DNA of 64,000 nt, from assembly GCA_017937065.1 (NCBI GenBank), contig JAGBEI010000031.1, positions 62,001 through 126,000 on the forward strand. Direction: 5' to 3'. How positions within the stretch are numbered: position 1 is the first letter of the stretch; each line of letters begins with the position of its first letter. The position numbers and the translations under genes were made by a program. Below, piece by piece: positions 45,679-55,127 of this stretch. The DNA comes from Clostridia bacterium. Lineage in GTDB: Bacteria; Bacillota; Clostridia; Oscillospirales; QAKW01. Under the pieces are notes generated by a model that was given only the letters and a program-made list of their open reading frames with translations, did no database searches and was not told the origin of the DNA.

Positions 45679-46735
45679 CTTTTATACCTCTGTGAATTTT
45701 ATGCTTATACATTATAAGCGAGCACATGATTACAACAATAAACACTATTATAACAAGCACAATCGCACGCATAAAGCCCTCTCCCGCAATCAGCACGGCG
45801 GTAAGCCCGAGTATTGCGGCAATGGCATACATAATCGCAACCGCCTGTTTCTGTGTAAAACCAAGGTCGATAAGCCGGTGATGCAGATGCGTTTTATCCG
45901 CCGCCATAGGGGATTTGCCGTTGAGAACACGGCGGATAGATACAAATATCATGTCAAAGATAGGCAGACCGAAAATCAGAAACGGAATTGCAAAGGCAAT
46001 GATAGCATATGCCTTGAAAAGCCCCATAACAGACATTACCGCAAGCGTATATCCTATAAACATAGACCCCGTATCGCCCATAAACAGCTTTGCAGGGTTA
46101 TAATTATACGGAATAAAGCCCAGGCAGGAGCCTGCAAGAGCCGCTGCAATAATTGCGACGGCAGGAGACTGCAAAAGCACGACAATAACCGTAACGCACA
46201 CCGCCATAATCGCGGAGACACCGACCGCCAGTCCGTCCAGACCGTCTATCAGGTTGACAGCGTTCAGTATACCCAAAAGCCAAATTATCGTAACTATATA
46301 CTGAGCATAAATATTAAGACTTATATAAGCATTTGCCCCGCCGAAAAAATTAGGAAGGCTTGTAATCCGCACTCCGCAGTATACCGGAATTGCCGTGGCA
46401 ATAAGCTGAAAAATAAATTTTTGGGACGGTTTGAGAGCCAAAACGTCATCGAAAATACCCAGCGCCACTATAATCACAGAGCCTATCAGCATACCGCGGA
46501 TTTCCTTTGTCATATACTGAGTGCAAAATACAAGAACCGACACATAAAAGCCGGAAAAAATAGCGAGCCCGCCCAAACGCGGAATCGGCTTTTTATGCAT
46601 ACGGCGCTTATCGCGGGGTACGTCAATAGCACCGATTTTATACGCAAAATTACGCGCTATCGGTGTACAGGCAAATGACAGCACAAGAGCCATAATAAAC
46701 GCGCCCGCCAAAAAAATATAGTCAATTTTACCCAT
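45662..46735 (-). CDS. Undecaprenyl-phosphate GlcNAc-1-phosphate transferase (TagO/WecA-like)
   Basis: 357 residues, ten or eleven TM helices. Active-site motifs: DKRRMHKKPIPRLGG, GIFDDVLALKPSQK, NLIDGLDGLA, FMGDTGSMFIGY and KTHLHHRL. It transfers GlcNAc-1-P (or similar) to the lipid carrier at the inner face, the first step of teichoic-acid-type polymer synthesis, with wecB next. A MraY homologue, but the WecB neighbour and the order argue for TagO. Confidence 0.93.
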   Translation of the reverse strand: MGKIDYIFLAGAFIMALVLSFACTPIARNFAYKIGAIDVPRDKRRMHKKPIPRLGGLAIFSGFYVSVLVFCTQYMTKEIRGMLIGSVIIVALGIFDDVLALKPSQKFIFQLIATAIPVYCGVRITSLPNFFGGANAYISLNIYAQYIVTIIWLLGILNAVNLIDGLDGLAVGVSAIMAVCVTVIVVLLQSPAVAIIAAALAGSCLGFIPYNYNPAKLFMGDTGSMFIGYTLAVMSVMGLFKAYAIIAFAIPFLIFGLPIFDMIFVSIRRVLNGKSPMAADKTHLHHRLIDLGFTQKQAVAIMYAIAAILGLTAVLIAGEGFMRAIVLVIIVFIVVIMCSLIMYKHKIHRGIKDDKQN

Positions 46736-46759
46736 TATCAGAAGGTTTCCTTTTTTAGC

Positions 46760-47755
46760 TTATTTTTTGATAAAGCCTATCTTTTTCTGTACCTTGGACA
46801 GCATTTTAGAAGCAAGATACGCCGCTTTTTGAGCACTGTCCGTATATACCTTTTGGAGATAATCCTTATTATTCATAAAATATTCGTACTTTTCACGCAG
46901 CGGCTCCAAACCGTCGGCAACCGCTTCGCCGACAGCAAGCTTAAAGTCGCCGTAGCCGCGTCCGTCAAACTGAGACACTGCCTGTTCAACAGTACAGCCC
47001 GTCATAACACTGTAAATGGTAAGCAGGTTGGAAATGCCCGGCTTATTCTCTGAAAACTCAATTTTATTATCACTGTCGGTAACAGCGCTTTTAAACTTCT
47101 TTATAATCGAATCCCGACCCTCCACAATGCTTATATACGACTTTGGATTGGGGTCGGATTTACTCATCTTTTTATCAGGCTGAGACAGCGACATAACCTT
47201 AGCACCGACCGACGGAATATGACCCTCGGGTACTTTAAAAACATCGCCGTAAATACCGTTGAAGCGGATTGCGATATTACGCGCCAGCTCCAAATGCTGT
47301 TTCTGATCCACACCGACAGGCACAAGATCGGTATTATAGAGCAGAATATCGGCAGCCATGAGCGTCGGATAGGTAAACAGTCCAGCATTTATATTGTTTG
47401 CGTGCTGCTTAGATTTATCCTTAAACTGAGTCATTCTTCCCAGCTCTCCGTACATAGTATAGCAATTAAGTATCCATGCAAGCTCGGCATGAGCGGAAAC
47501 ATGGCTCTGAATAAAAACAAGATTTTTTTCAGGGTCAACACCGGACGCAAGTACGACAGCAAGAGTAGAGAGTGTACGCGCGCGAAGGTCTGCCGGAGTA
47601 TTGCGCACCGTTATAGCATGCATATCCACGACCGAAAAAATACCGAAGCCAAGCTCCGATACAAGCGGCCAGTTTCTGACAGCACCGATATAGTTGCCAA
47701 GCGTAATAGTACCGCTGGGCTGAATGCCGCTGAAAATGATTTTTTGTTCATCCAT
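46760..47755 (-). CDS. trpS: Tryptophan--tRNA ligase
   Basis: 331 residues. FSGIQPSGTITLGNYIGA holds the class I HIGH-like motif, VMSLSQPDKKMSKSDP holds KMSKS. The full-length protein charges tRNA-Trp. The ribosome site is GAGGTG 9 nt before ATG. Its own promoter lies 70 bp upstream; the leader is about 65 nt, too short for a T-box. Confidence 0.96.
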   Translation of the reverse strand: MDEQKIIFSGIQPSGTITLGNYIGAVRNWPLVSELGFGIFSVVDMHAITVRNTPADLRARTLSTLAVVLASGVDPEKNLVFIQSHVSAHAELAWILNCYTMYGELGRMTQFKDKSKQHANNINAGLFTYPTLMAADILLYNTDLVPVGVDQKQHLELARNIAIRFNGIYGDVFKVPEGHIPSVGAKVMSLSQPDKKMSKSDPNPKSYISIVEGRDSIIKKFKSAVTDSDNKIEFSENKPGISNLLTIYSVMTGCTVEQAVSQFDGRGYGDFKLAVGEAVADGLEPLREKYEYFMNNKDYLQKVYTDSAQKAAYLASKMLSKVQKKIGFIKK

Positions 47756-47825
47756 TATATTTTACACCTCAGTCCGTTCCAGGTATATTTCAGTTATACT
47801 TTTAAATAATATCATAACTTACGCT

Positions 47826-47854
47826 ATTATACAATAACAAAAAATTAATTTCAA
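47826..47854 (-). promoter_or_regulatory. Promoter for trpS
   Basis: Minus strand TTGAAA (47849-47854), 17-bp spacer, TATAAT (47826-47831). Confidence 0.75.
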
Positions 47855-47910
47855 ACATTTTTAACAAACATTATTAGACAATACAGGTAATTAAAGCGCA
47901 TATACAGAAA

Positions 47911-47942
47911 AAATCCACCCGGCTTTACAGCCGGGCGGATAG
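47911..47942 (-). terminator. Terminator after SLH-protein gene
   Basis: A 12-bp stem with one G-U pair (47913-47924 with 47929-47940) and T-run on the minus strand. Confidence 0.9.
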
Positions 47943-47957
47943 TTAAAACAGATTTAA

Positions 47958-49901
47958 TTAATAAACAATAGAAATTACGCAGTTTGCCATATCAAGGTTA
48001 AGCGTAGCTGTACCGGAGGTGAAATCACCGCCCGAACCAAGGTTGCCCATATAATATGTATTCTTATAATACATCTGACCGCTTACCGTATCCATGAAAT
48101 AGTCGCCCATATCCGATACTGACAGCGTTTTGGAGGCAGTTTTCTTTACATATATGATAGGAGCCTCGGCATCATTATCACTGACATCGATAAGGTCGCC
48201 GACTGCAAGTGCCGTTGTTGAATCAACATCATCGAAAGCCACAGCAAAGGAAACGCTTTCGCCCGATTTAAGATTCTTTGCGGTAATATTATGCACATTG
48301 CCGGAGGATGAAATAGATTCAATTATCATCTGACGGTAATTTGTCTTGTAGTTCTCCCATGTATAAACGAGAGTTCCGCCGGCATCATCAACAATAAACT
48401 GATACTGAACTGCAGTTTCCGGATCGTCGCTCTTTTGCAGAATAACATCTCCGGGTCTGAAGAACATATGTTCTTTAAGCTCGCTGTCATCTACCAAGGT
48501 GTAAATTCCCTTTTCATTTTCCTTAACACCTGACAGCTTGGTCGTACCGGGATTGCAGTAAAGCTTGCCGGCTGATTCATAGAAATTAATAAAGTCACCG
48601 ACTTTGACCGGGTTGGAAAATATGCAGTCTGATATATGATACGTCTTAATTTCCTTGTCTGTACCGGCATAGTAGTAGTCATAAACGGAGTAATAACCTT
48701 TATTTATACCTACAATTTTGCCGGGCTTGGATTCCGTAGCAAACACTGTTGCAAGATACTTGGAATCGGAATTTGCCGCCATACATTTGAAACGCAGGTT
48801 GGAACGGTTGGTTATGCTTGAGCTTTTACCGATAGCTGAAACCATTGTAACAAGGTCGTATTTATCATCGCCGATAGGCCACGGATCGTCATTCAGATAC
48901 ATAAAAGTAGAGCTGCCTATCTGGAAAGAAGCAGAACCGCTTACAACAGAAATGGAATTTCCCGAGGCAATACTCAAATCATCAAGCGGAACGGTTGCGG
49001 TTACGGTAGAGCCTATCGAATATGTAAGTACATCTTCATCCTCCGTGTATGTGCCGGAATTATCACCGTCACGGTATGTAACGGAAATGCCGTAACCTAC
49101 ATAGTCGGAAAGATCCTCACCCAAGTCAACATCGGCACCGTTTGAAAGAAGCGTTCCGTTTTTAACATCGTATCCGAGTGTTTTGCCGGTGGTGGCACGG
49201 ATTATAAGGTCGACGCTTGACATGTGGAAAACATTCACAGCCAAAGAATCAAGCGGCTCACCTTCAAAGCTTGTATAGACGCCCAGCTCGTTAAGCGTAC
49301 CGTCCGAGGACATAATGGCGTTTGTAAGTGCAATCGCCGCCTGCTTTCTCGTAACAGGTCCGTCGCCGGCTTCTATGTCGCCCACAATATCCGCAACGGC
49401 ATCCGTATACGAGTCGGGATATGTTGCCGTGTCGGTATCCGGAATAAGTCTGAGAACCTTGGCAAGCAGCGTCATAAACTCATTTGCCGTTATCGGCTCT
49501 GCGGGCTTAAACAGAGGCTCTTCCATCTCTGTCGTAACAAGATAATTATCAACCGCCCAGGACAGATAAGCTTTGAGCACCGATGTCTGTTCGATATCTC
49601 CGGCATCACCGTTAACGATAAAGTCAATGGTAACATCCTCATAAAGAGACGGATCTATGTCAGTGCCGTAAAGCATCTTATAAACCGCAATAACGGCGTC
49701 GGCACGGCTGAGATACTGCTCGGGCCGGAAGTCGTTATTCCAGGTACTGGGCAAGATACCGAGTCTGTCAACAAATTCAATATAAGGCATTGCCTCGTCT
49801 TCCATCGGAACGTCATTATAAGCCAGCGCCGAAAAACACATCGTGAAGACAAGCAGCACGGTGAGAAGCGATGCCATTAAGCTCTTTGCTAATTTCATCA
49901 T
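47958..49901 (-). CDS. S-layer homology (SLH) domain surface protein
   Basis: 647 residues from ATG 49901, 5 nt after AGGAGG (a second ATG follows directly). Signal peptide MMKLAKSLMASLLTVLLVFTMCFSALA-type, length about 27. Three SLH-like repeats span about 35-210 (FVDRLGILP with FRPEQYLSRADAVIAVYKML; AVDNYLVT with FKPAEPITANEFMTLLAKVL; a third ending RKQAAIALTNAIM). They should bind wall polymer. The rest (220-647) is beta-rich and Ser/Thr/Asp-rich with no recognised domain. Strong promoter; probably an abundant envelope protein. Confidence 0.88.
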   Translation of the reverse strand: MMKLAKSLMASLLTVLLVFTMCFSALAYNDVPMEDEAMPYIEFVDRLGILPSTWNNDFRPEQYLSRADAVIAVYKMLYGTDIDPSLYEDVTIDFIVNGDAGDIEQTSVLKAYLSWAVDNYLVTTEMEEPLFKPAEPITANEFMTLLAKVLRLIPDTDTATYPDSYTDAVADIVGDIEAGDGPVTRKQAAIALTNAIMSSDGTLNELGVYTSFEGEPLDSLAVNVFHMSSVDLIIRATTGKTLGYDVKNGTLLSNGADVDLGEDLSDYVGYGISVTYRDGDNSGTYTEDEDVLTYSIGSTVTATVPLDDLSIASGNSISVVSGSASFQIGSSTFMYLNDDPWPIGDDKYDLVTMVSAIGKSSSITNRSNLRFKCMAANSDSKYLATVFATESKPGKIVGINKGYYSVYDYYYAGTDKEIKTYHISDCIFSNPVKVGDFINFYESAGKLYCNPGTTKLSGVKENEKGIYTLVDDSELKEHMFFRPGDVILQKSDDPETAVQYQFIVDDAGGTLVYTWENYKTNYRQMIIESISSSGNVHNITAKNLKSGESVSFAVAFDDVDSTTALAVGDLIDVSDNDAEAPIIYVKKTASKTLSVSDMGDYFMDTVSGQMYYKNTYYMGNLGSGGDFTSGTATLNLDMANCVISIVY

Positions 49902-49928
49902 ATATTCCTCCTGCATGATACTGTTCAA

Positions 49929-49957
49929 ATTATAATATTAATAGCGTTTCAAGTCAA
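49929..49957 (-). promoter_or_regulatory. Promoter for SLH-protein gene
   Basis: Minus strand TTGACT (49952-49957), 17-bp spacer, TATAAT (49929-49934). Confidence 0.8.
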
Positions 49958-50061
49958 CCGAGTCAGCCCTATTGTAACATAAATGCAACAAACAAGCACA
50001 GTTTTCACAAATTCTAAGTTGTTTTTTTGTGCATAATCACAATAAAATAACTGCCAAATTA

Positions 50062-51159
50062 TTACAGAGACAGTAAATACGCATTGATAAAACCGTCAAT
50101 ATCACCGTCCATTACGGCGTTGATATTTCCCGATTCAAAGCCCGTTCTGTGATCCTTTGCAAGAGTATAGGGCATAAAAACATATGAACGAATCTGAGAG
50201 CCCCAGCCAATCTGCATGTGCTCACCCTTGATATCGTCTATCTTTTCAAGATGCTCGCGCTCTTTTATTTCCACCAGCTTGGACTTGAGCATTTTCATTG
50301 CCATTTCACGGTTTTTATGCTGCGAGCGCTCATTCTGGCAGGCAACGACAACACCTGTCGGAATATGGGTTATGCGAATAGCGCTTTCGGTCTTGTTTAC
50401 ATGCTGACCTCCGGCGCCCGACGAACGGTAGGTATCTACCTTCAAATCGTCATCGCGTATTTCTATTTCGGAATCGTCGTCAAGCTCCGGCATTACCTCA
50501 AGAGAGGCAAACGAAGTGTGACGTCTGCCGGACGAATCGAAAGGAGATACGCGCACCAGACGGTGAACACCGTTTTCCGCTTTGAGATAGCCGTAGGCAT
50601 ACATTCCTTCCACAAGTATGGAGGCACTTTTGATGCCTGCCTCATCACCGTCAAGGTAATCAAGAACCGTAACCTTATAATCGTGACGCTGCGCAAAACG
50701 CGTATACATGCGGTAAAGCATTTCAACCCAGTCCTGTGCCTCTGTGCCGCCGGCACCCGCATGAAAGGTCAGTATCGCATTGTTTTTGTCATACTCACCC
50801 GAAAGCATTGTTTTGAGCTTTGCCCCCTCCAGCTCCCGCTCGAATTCGGGAAAGCCGGATACTATATCCTCCTCTACATCCTCAAGCATACCGTCCTCCG
50901 CAAGCTCTATAAGCGTTGCAAGGTCGTCCGCGCGCCGCTCCAGCTTTTCATAATCGGAAATTATATCCTTGGCGTTTTTAATTTCCTGCGAAATTTTCTG
51001 AGAGCGCTCCATATCGTTCCAGAAACCGTCCTGCGCTGTGAGCGCCTCATCGGCGCTGAGCTTTTCCCTGACGGCGTCAATCTTCAGTGCGTCATACAGA
51101 TTTGCCATATCCTCGCGAAATTTATTAAGTCGCATCTTGTAATCATCAATTATTATCAT
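50062..51159 (-). CDS. prfB: Peptide chain release factor 2, no programmed frameshift
   Basis: 365 residues from ATG 51159 with GGGAGAA upstream. SPF codon-recognition motif at 205-207 and GGQ at 250-252, so RF2 (UAA/UGA). The whole protein is in one frame, with no in-frame UGA near codon 26 where many bacteria carry the autoregulatory frameshift site. The consensus promoter is visible just upstream. Confidence 0.96.
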   Translation of the reverse strand: MIIIDDYKMRLNKFREDMANLYDALKIDAVREKLSADEALTAQDGFWNDMERSQKISQEIKNAKDIISDYEKLERRADDLATLIELAEDGMLEDVEEDIVSGFPEFERELEGAKLKTMLSGEYDKNNAILTFHAGAGGTEAQDWVEMLYRMYTRFAQRHDYKVTVLDYLDGDEAGIKSASILVEGMYAYGYLKAENGVHRLVRVSPFDSSGRRHTSFASLEVMPELDDDSEIEIRDDDLKVDTYRSSGAGGQHVNKTESAIRITHIPTGVVVACQNERSQHKNREMAMKMLKSKLVEIKEREHLEKIDDIKGEHMQIGWGSQIRSYVFMPYTLAKDHRTGFESGNINAVMDGDIDGFINAYLLSL

Positions 51160-51195
51160 AAATTCTCCCATTTGCGGTTATTTTTATATTTTAAT

Positions 51196-51224
51196 ATTAT
51201 ATAATCGTTGCAATGTTTTGTCAA
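51196..51224 (-). promoter_or_regulatory. Promoter for prfB
   Basis: Minus strand TTGACA (51219-51224), 17-bp spacer, TATAAT (51196-51201). Confidence 0.85.
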
Positions 51225-51269
51225 CAGCGGCAAAATACCTCGGGCAAAGATAAAAATTGCCTGCCCGTA

Positions 51270-51298
51270 TTTACATTCACGGAAAAATATAGTATAAT
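51270..51298 (+). promoter_or_regulatory. Promoter for membrane protein-GDPD operon
   Basis: TTTACA (51270-51275), 17-bp spacer, TATAAT (51293-51298). A GGGCA...TGCCC hairpin (51241-51267) lies between it and the prfB promoter. Confidence 0.75.
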
Positions 51299-51352
51299 TA
51301 AAAATATGTTGTTATGCAGGTACTGAATTTACTCTGTACGGAGGCGTTTTAA

Positions 51353-52267
51353 TTGAAAACAAAGCACTCACTTATATTTACAATCGCCGCAGCGGGCATA
51401 TGCGCCGTGCTGCGGATAATGCAATACTGCTTTATTATTGACCAAAACGGATATTTCAGACCGGAGAGCACCGCGCACACAATGCTGATATATATATTGT
51501 ACGCAGTTATGGCGCTGGCGGCGGTCACGGCACTCATTATTATGTTTGTCGGAAGCCGCGAACGTGTGGGAGCCGAAGTTTTTAAAAATAACTCTTCGGG
51601 ATTTCTAATGCTCGGCGCTGCGGTGCTTATGACAGTGGATTTCGGCATATGCGCCGGAAAAATGTTTCAGACTTCCGTGCCGGACATTGCAGCATTGTTC
51701 GAGCTGCTTACCGCAATATATTTTGCAGTACTCGGATATAAAATACTCAGCGGCAGCCGCATCGGCGGCGCCGCCGTTATCGGGCTTTTTGCACCGATAT
51801 TCGTAATTGTATTTGCTGTGACTGAATTTTTCGGTTCGTTTGAAAAAGTTCATGTAAGCGAGACAAAGTTCAATATGCTTGCAATCTGCGCAATGGCTCT
51901 TTTTGTCGTCACAGTTACTCTGCTGTTTGCCGGGAACGCGGTTTCAAAAAAAAGGCTCACCGCAGTTTGCATGCTGTACACGGTAATCGCATCTCCCGCA
52001 GCCGTAGCCGGTCTTGCCGCACTTATCGCGGGTAAAATAACGGCAGAATCACCAGTGCGTTTTACCGTTAAGGCTCTGACCGAAATTGTATTTATGGTGC
52101 TTGCAATAACGGCAATGGCAAGAACTGACCGCTGCATAATCAGTACAGATAAAGAAGAAACGCAAAACGAAGCAGAAAGCAATTCAGAAACAGCCGGTGA
52201 AAATCTAACAGATATTATTTCGGATATAACAAATGACAATAACAAAGGAGAAGACTGTAATGGTTAA
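51353..52267 (+). CDS. Eight-helix membrane protein, unknown function
   Basis: 304 residues from TTG, 9 nt after CGGAGG. Eight hydrophobic helices fill residues 5-260, and a charged Glu/Asn-rich cytoplasmic tail follows. No family recognised. The stop overlaps the GDPD start, so the proteins are made together; a lipid- or wall-related role is only a guess from that link. Confidence 0.75.
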   Translation: MKTKHSLIFTIAAAGICAVLRIMQYCFIIDQNGYFRPESTAHTMLIYILYAVMALAAVTALIIMFVGSRERVGAEVFKNNSSGFLMLGAAVLMTVDFGICAGKMFQTSVPDIAALFELLTAIYFAVLGYKILSGSRIGGAAVIGLFAPIFVIVFAVTEFFGSFEKVHVSETKFNMLAICAMALFVVTVTLLFAGNAVSKKRLTAVCMLYTVIASPAAVAGLAALIAGKITAESPVRFTVKALTEIVFMVLAITAMARTDRCIISTDKEETQNEAESNSETAGENLTDIISDITNDNNKGEDCNG

Positions 52268-52997
52268 GATTATCGCACACAGAGGCTCATCGGGTGAAGC
52301 TCCCGAAAACACGATGTACGCATTCAGGAAGGCTGTTGAAGACGGCGCAGACGCCATTGAAACAGACGTCAGAAAAACAAAGGACGGCGTACTTATAATC
52401 ATGCACGACGCAACGCTGAAGCGTATCGCGGGCGATGACTTTGCAGACTTTGACGTCACCAAAATGACATACGATGAAATAAAGGACGTCGACATCAGCT
52501 CAAAAAATTACCCGAATCTGCCGGTTCAGCGTATTGCAAAGCTGGCTGAGCTTTTAGAGCTTGTAAAAGAGACCGGAATTGAAGTCAATATCGAGCTTAA
52601 AGGCAACCAGCTTGTCGACGACGGACTGGAGTACGATGTCGTTGAGCTGGTAAGGCAGTACGGCGTTGAGAATAAAATCTTTTATTCCTGCTTTGACCAC
52701 CCCATGCTTGTAAACGTTCTTAAAGCCAATCCGAGCGCAAAGGTGGCGCCTCTTTACGGAAATTCAATGTATAAGGTTGAGGAGTACGCAAAAGCAATGG
52801 GCGCTTTTGCCATACATCCCGAATTTAAGGGATTGCTGGTGCGCGGCGATATAAAAGCCGTGCGCGGCGCAGGGCTTGAAATAAACACATGGACCGTCAA
52901 CCACGCCGAGGACGCAAAAACGCTTGTAAAGGCGGGAGTAACGGGTCTTATTACCAATTTCCCCAAACAGATTCGTGCTGCTGTTGAGCAAATGTAA
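52260..52997 (+). CDS. Glycerophosphodiester phosphodiesterase
   Basis: 245 residues from ATG 52260, 9 nt after AAAGGAG. GDPD motifs: HRGSSGEAPENT, GADAIETDVRKTKDGVLIIMHD (metal Glu/Asp and His), VNIELKG, WTVNHAED. It hydrolyses glycerophosphodiesters to glycerol-3-phosphate and an alcohol. Cytoplasmic, no signal. Overlaps the eight-helix membrane protein gene by 8 nt. Confidence 0.93.
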   Translation: MVKIIAHRGSSGEAPENTMYAFRKAVEDGADAIETDVRKTKDGVLIIMHDATLKRIAGDDFADFDVTKMTYDEIKDVDISSKNYPNLPVQRIAKLAELLELVKETGIEVNIELKGNQLVDDGLEYDVVELVRQYGVENKIFYSCFDHPMLVNVLKANPSAKVAPLYGNSMYKVEEYAKAMGAFAIHPEFKGLLVRGDIKAVRGAGLEINTWTVNHAEDAKTLVKAGVTGLITNFPKQIRAAVEQM

Positions 52998-53035
52998 AAA
53001 AACGCGGGAATAATTGCCGTTTTTTACTGCAAACT

Positions 53036-53070
53036 AATTATACGGCGCTGCGGTGCAGCGCCGTATAATT
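53036..53070. repeat. Perfect 16-bp inverted repeat with 3-base loop
   Basis: Arms 53036-53051 and 53055-53070 are fully complementary, and the loop is GGT. It lies between the GDPD and the 62-residue gene and lacks a clear T-run, so it is not a typical terminator. TATAAT occurs in its right arm (53064-53069). Confidence 0.85.
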
Positions 53071-53087
53071 TAAAACGAGGTTGCAGT

Positions 53088-53276
53088 ATGAAACGTTTTT
53101 TAATATTTGCCGCAGCGGCGGCACTGTGCGCCTTTACAGTGTACGCACTGTACAAGGTAGACGTCAACACCAAAGGCATAGCAGGTTTTTTGGACTCAAA
53201 CATTTTTTTTGATATACAAAAGGAAAACGGACAAACCGTAATAACAATACTAAACGAAAAAATAAGACTGAGGTAA
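53088..53276 (+). CDS. Small membrane protein, 62 aa
   Basis: A 62-residue product with an N-terminal hydrophobic helix (about 4-22, signal-anchor) and a mixed extracytoplasmic tail of 40 residues. ACGAGG lies upstream of ATG. Directly followed by lepA (2 nt after the stop) and so co-transcribed with it. No family recognised. The tail keeps a net-neutral charge with the short motif [11 protein letters not shown] at the end. Confidence 0.6.
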   Translation: MKRFLIFAAAAALCAFTVYALYKVDVNTKGIAGFLDSNIFFDIQKENGQTVITILNEKIRLR

Positions 53277-53278
53277 AG

Positions 53279-55087
53279 ATGAGCCGAGAAAACATACGTA
53301 ATTTCTCTATAATCGCACATATTGACCACGGAAAAAGCACGATTGCCGACAGACTGCTGGAGCTTTGCAACGCGGTCACGGCACGTGAGATGGAGGATCA
53401 GCTCCTTGACAACATGGAGCTGGAGCGGGAGCGGGGAATAACGATAAAGGCGCGCGCCGTACATCTTGACTACAAGGCGCTGGACGGCAAAATATACACG
53501 ATAAATCTGATAGACACGCCCGGACATGTGGATTTCAACTATGAGGTTTCCCGCGCTCTTGCAGCCTGCGAGGGAGCCGTGCTTGTCGTCGACGCATCAC
53601 AGGGTATCGAGGCACAAACTCTTGCCAATACATATATTGCCATCGACAACAATTTAGAGCTTGTACCGGTTATCAACAAAATCGATCTGCCGGCTGCCGA
53701 CCCTGCAAGATGCATACATGAAATTGAAGATATAATCGGCATACCTGCGGAAGATGCGCCGCAGGTTTCCGCCAAAATGAATATCAACATGCAAGCCGTA
53801 CTGGAAGCCGTTGTCAACAATATACCCGCCCCGTCTGGGGACGAAAACGCCGCGCTGTCCGCGCTCATCTTTGACAGCTTTTATGACAGCTACAAGGGCG
53901 TTATAGTCTACATCAGAATGATGGACGGTACGCTGAAAACAGGCGACAAAATTAAAATGATGGCAACCGGCGCCGAGTTTGAAGTGGTCGAGTGCGGTTT
54001 TATGCGTCCGCTCGGACTGGAGCAAACCGGGATATTGCGCGCGGGGGATGTCGGATACTTTACGGCGTCTATCAAAAATGTTGAAAATACACGAGTAGGC
54101 GATACCGTTACCCACTCAGACAAGCCCTGCTCAGCTCCGCTTGCAGGCTATAAAGAGTGTACTCCGATGGTATTTTCGGGCATATATCCCGCCGACGGTG
54201 CAAAGTACGACGATTTGAAGGACGCGCTTGCCAAGCTCAAGCTGAACGACGCGTCATTTATGTTTGAGCCGGAAACATCTGCGGCGTTAGGGTTCGGATT
54301 TCGCTGCGGATTTTTGGGGCTTTTACACATGGAGATTATCCAGGAACGCATTGAGCGCGAATTCATGCTGGATATAATTACGACGGCGCCGTCCGTATCG
54401 TATCATATAAAATATACCGACGGCAGGAGCGAGTATATTTCCAATCCGACAAATTACCCCGACCCCTCACTGATTGCCGAGACATCAGAGCCGTATGTAA
54501 ACGCGGATATAATTTCGCCCGAGGAGTTTGTCGGAAATATAATGGAGCTCTGCCAGGACCGCCGCGGTATATTCAAAAATATGACGTATATAGACACCGG
54601 GCGCGTAAACATTCACTATGAGCTTCCGCTGGGCGAGATTATATATGACTTTTTCGACACACTCAAATCGCGCACGCGCGGCTATGCATCTCTCGATTAC
54701 GAGCTGTCAGATTACAAGCCGTCCAAGCTTGTAAAGCTTGATATCCTGCTGAGCGGGGAAATCGTGGACGCGCTGTCGTTCATAGTGCACACCGACAAGG
54801 CGTACCCGCGCGCCAGAAAAATGGCGGAAAAGCTGAAAGAGCATATCCCGCGCCAGCTGTTTGAGATACCGATACAGGCAGCGGTAGGCGGCAAGATTAT
54901 TGCGCGCGAAACCGTAAAGGCTTTGCGCAAGGACGTTCTTGCAAAATGCTACGGCGGAGATATTACCAGAAAGAAAAAGCTGCTTGAAAAACAGAAGGAA
55001 GGCAAAAAGCGCATGAGAAGCCTCGGCAGCGTCGAGGTGCCGCAGGAGGCGTTCATGGCAGTCTTGAAGCTGGACAGCGATAAATAA
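53279..55087 (+). CDS. lepA: Elongation factor 4
   Basis: 602 residues. GTPase motifs [17 protein letters not shown] and [10 protein letters not shown]; domains II and III, and the LepA-specific C-terminal domain with [23 protein letters not shown]. It back-translocates or stabilises ribosomes. GAGGTAAAG before ATG. Starts 2 nt after the 62-residue gene. Confidence 0.97.
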   Translation: MSRENIRNFSIIAHIDHGKSTIADRLLELCNAVTAREMEDQLLDNMELERERGITIKARAVHLDYKALDGKIYTINLIDTPGHVDFNYEVSRALAACEGAVLVVDASQGIEAQTLANTYIAIDNNLELVPVINKIDLPAADPARCIHEIEDIIGIPAEDAPQVSAKMNINMQAVLEAVVNNIPAPSGDENAALSALIFDSFYDSYKGVIVYIRMMDGTLKTGDKIKMMATGAEFEVVECGFMRPLGLEQTGILRAGDVGYFTASIKNVENTRVGDTVTHSDKPCSAPLAGYKECTPMVFSGIYPADGAKYDDLKDALAKLKLNDASFMFEPETSAALGFGFRCGFLGLLHMEIIQERIEREFMLDIITTAPSVSYHIKYTDGRSEYISNPTNYPDPSLIAETSEPYVNADIISPEEFVGNIMELCQDRRGIFKNMTYIDTGRVNIHYELPLGEIIYDFFDTLKSRTRGYASLDYELSDYKPSKLVKLDILLSGEIVDALSFIVHTDKAYPRARKMAEKLKEHIPRQLFEIPIQAAVGGKIIARETVKALRKDVLAKCYGGDITRKKKLLEKQKEGKKRMRSLGSVEVPQEAFMAVLKLDSDK

Positions 55088-55127
55088 CGTCCGATGATAT
55101 ATTTGCAAACACACAGAGGATTTAAAA

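Noticed and set aside
45605-46678. 357-codon plus-strand ORF
   Set aside because: Antisense to the TagO/WecA-like gene; composition rich in Lys, Asn, His and Arg, typical of a shadow frame.
47756-47825. T-box leader before trpS
   Set aside because: The leader is about 65 nt and lacks the T-box bulge (TGGNACCGCG) and a specifier loop. The 90-nt gap before hisS also lacks it.
50218-51204. 328-codon plus-strand ORF
   Set aside because: Antisense to prfB, which has SPF and GGQ motifs; no ribosome site.
51241-51267. Terminator between prfB and the membrane protein gene
   Set aside because: The small GGGCA/TGCCC hairpin lies between two divergent promoters, where no transcript should end, and has no T-run.
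55088-55127. preQ1 riboswitch upstream of the QueT-like gene
   Set aside because: The gap after lepA is only 40 nt and shows neither the stem nor the A-rich tail expected.
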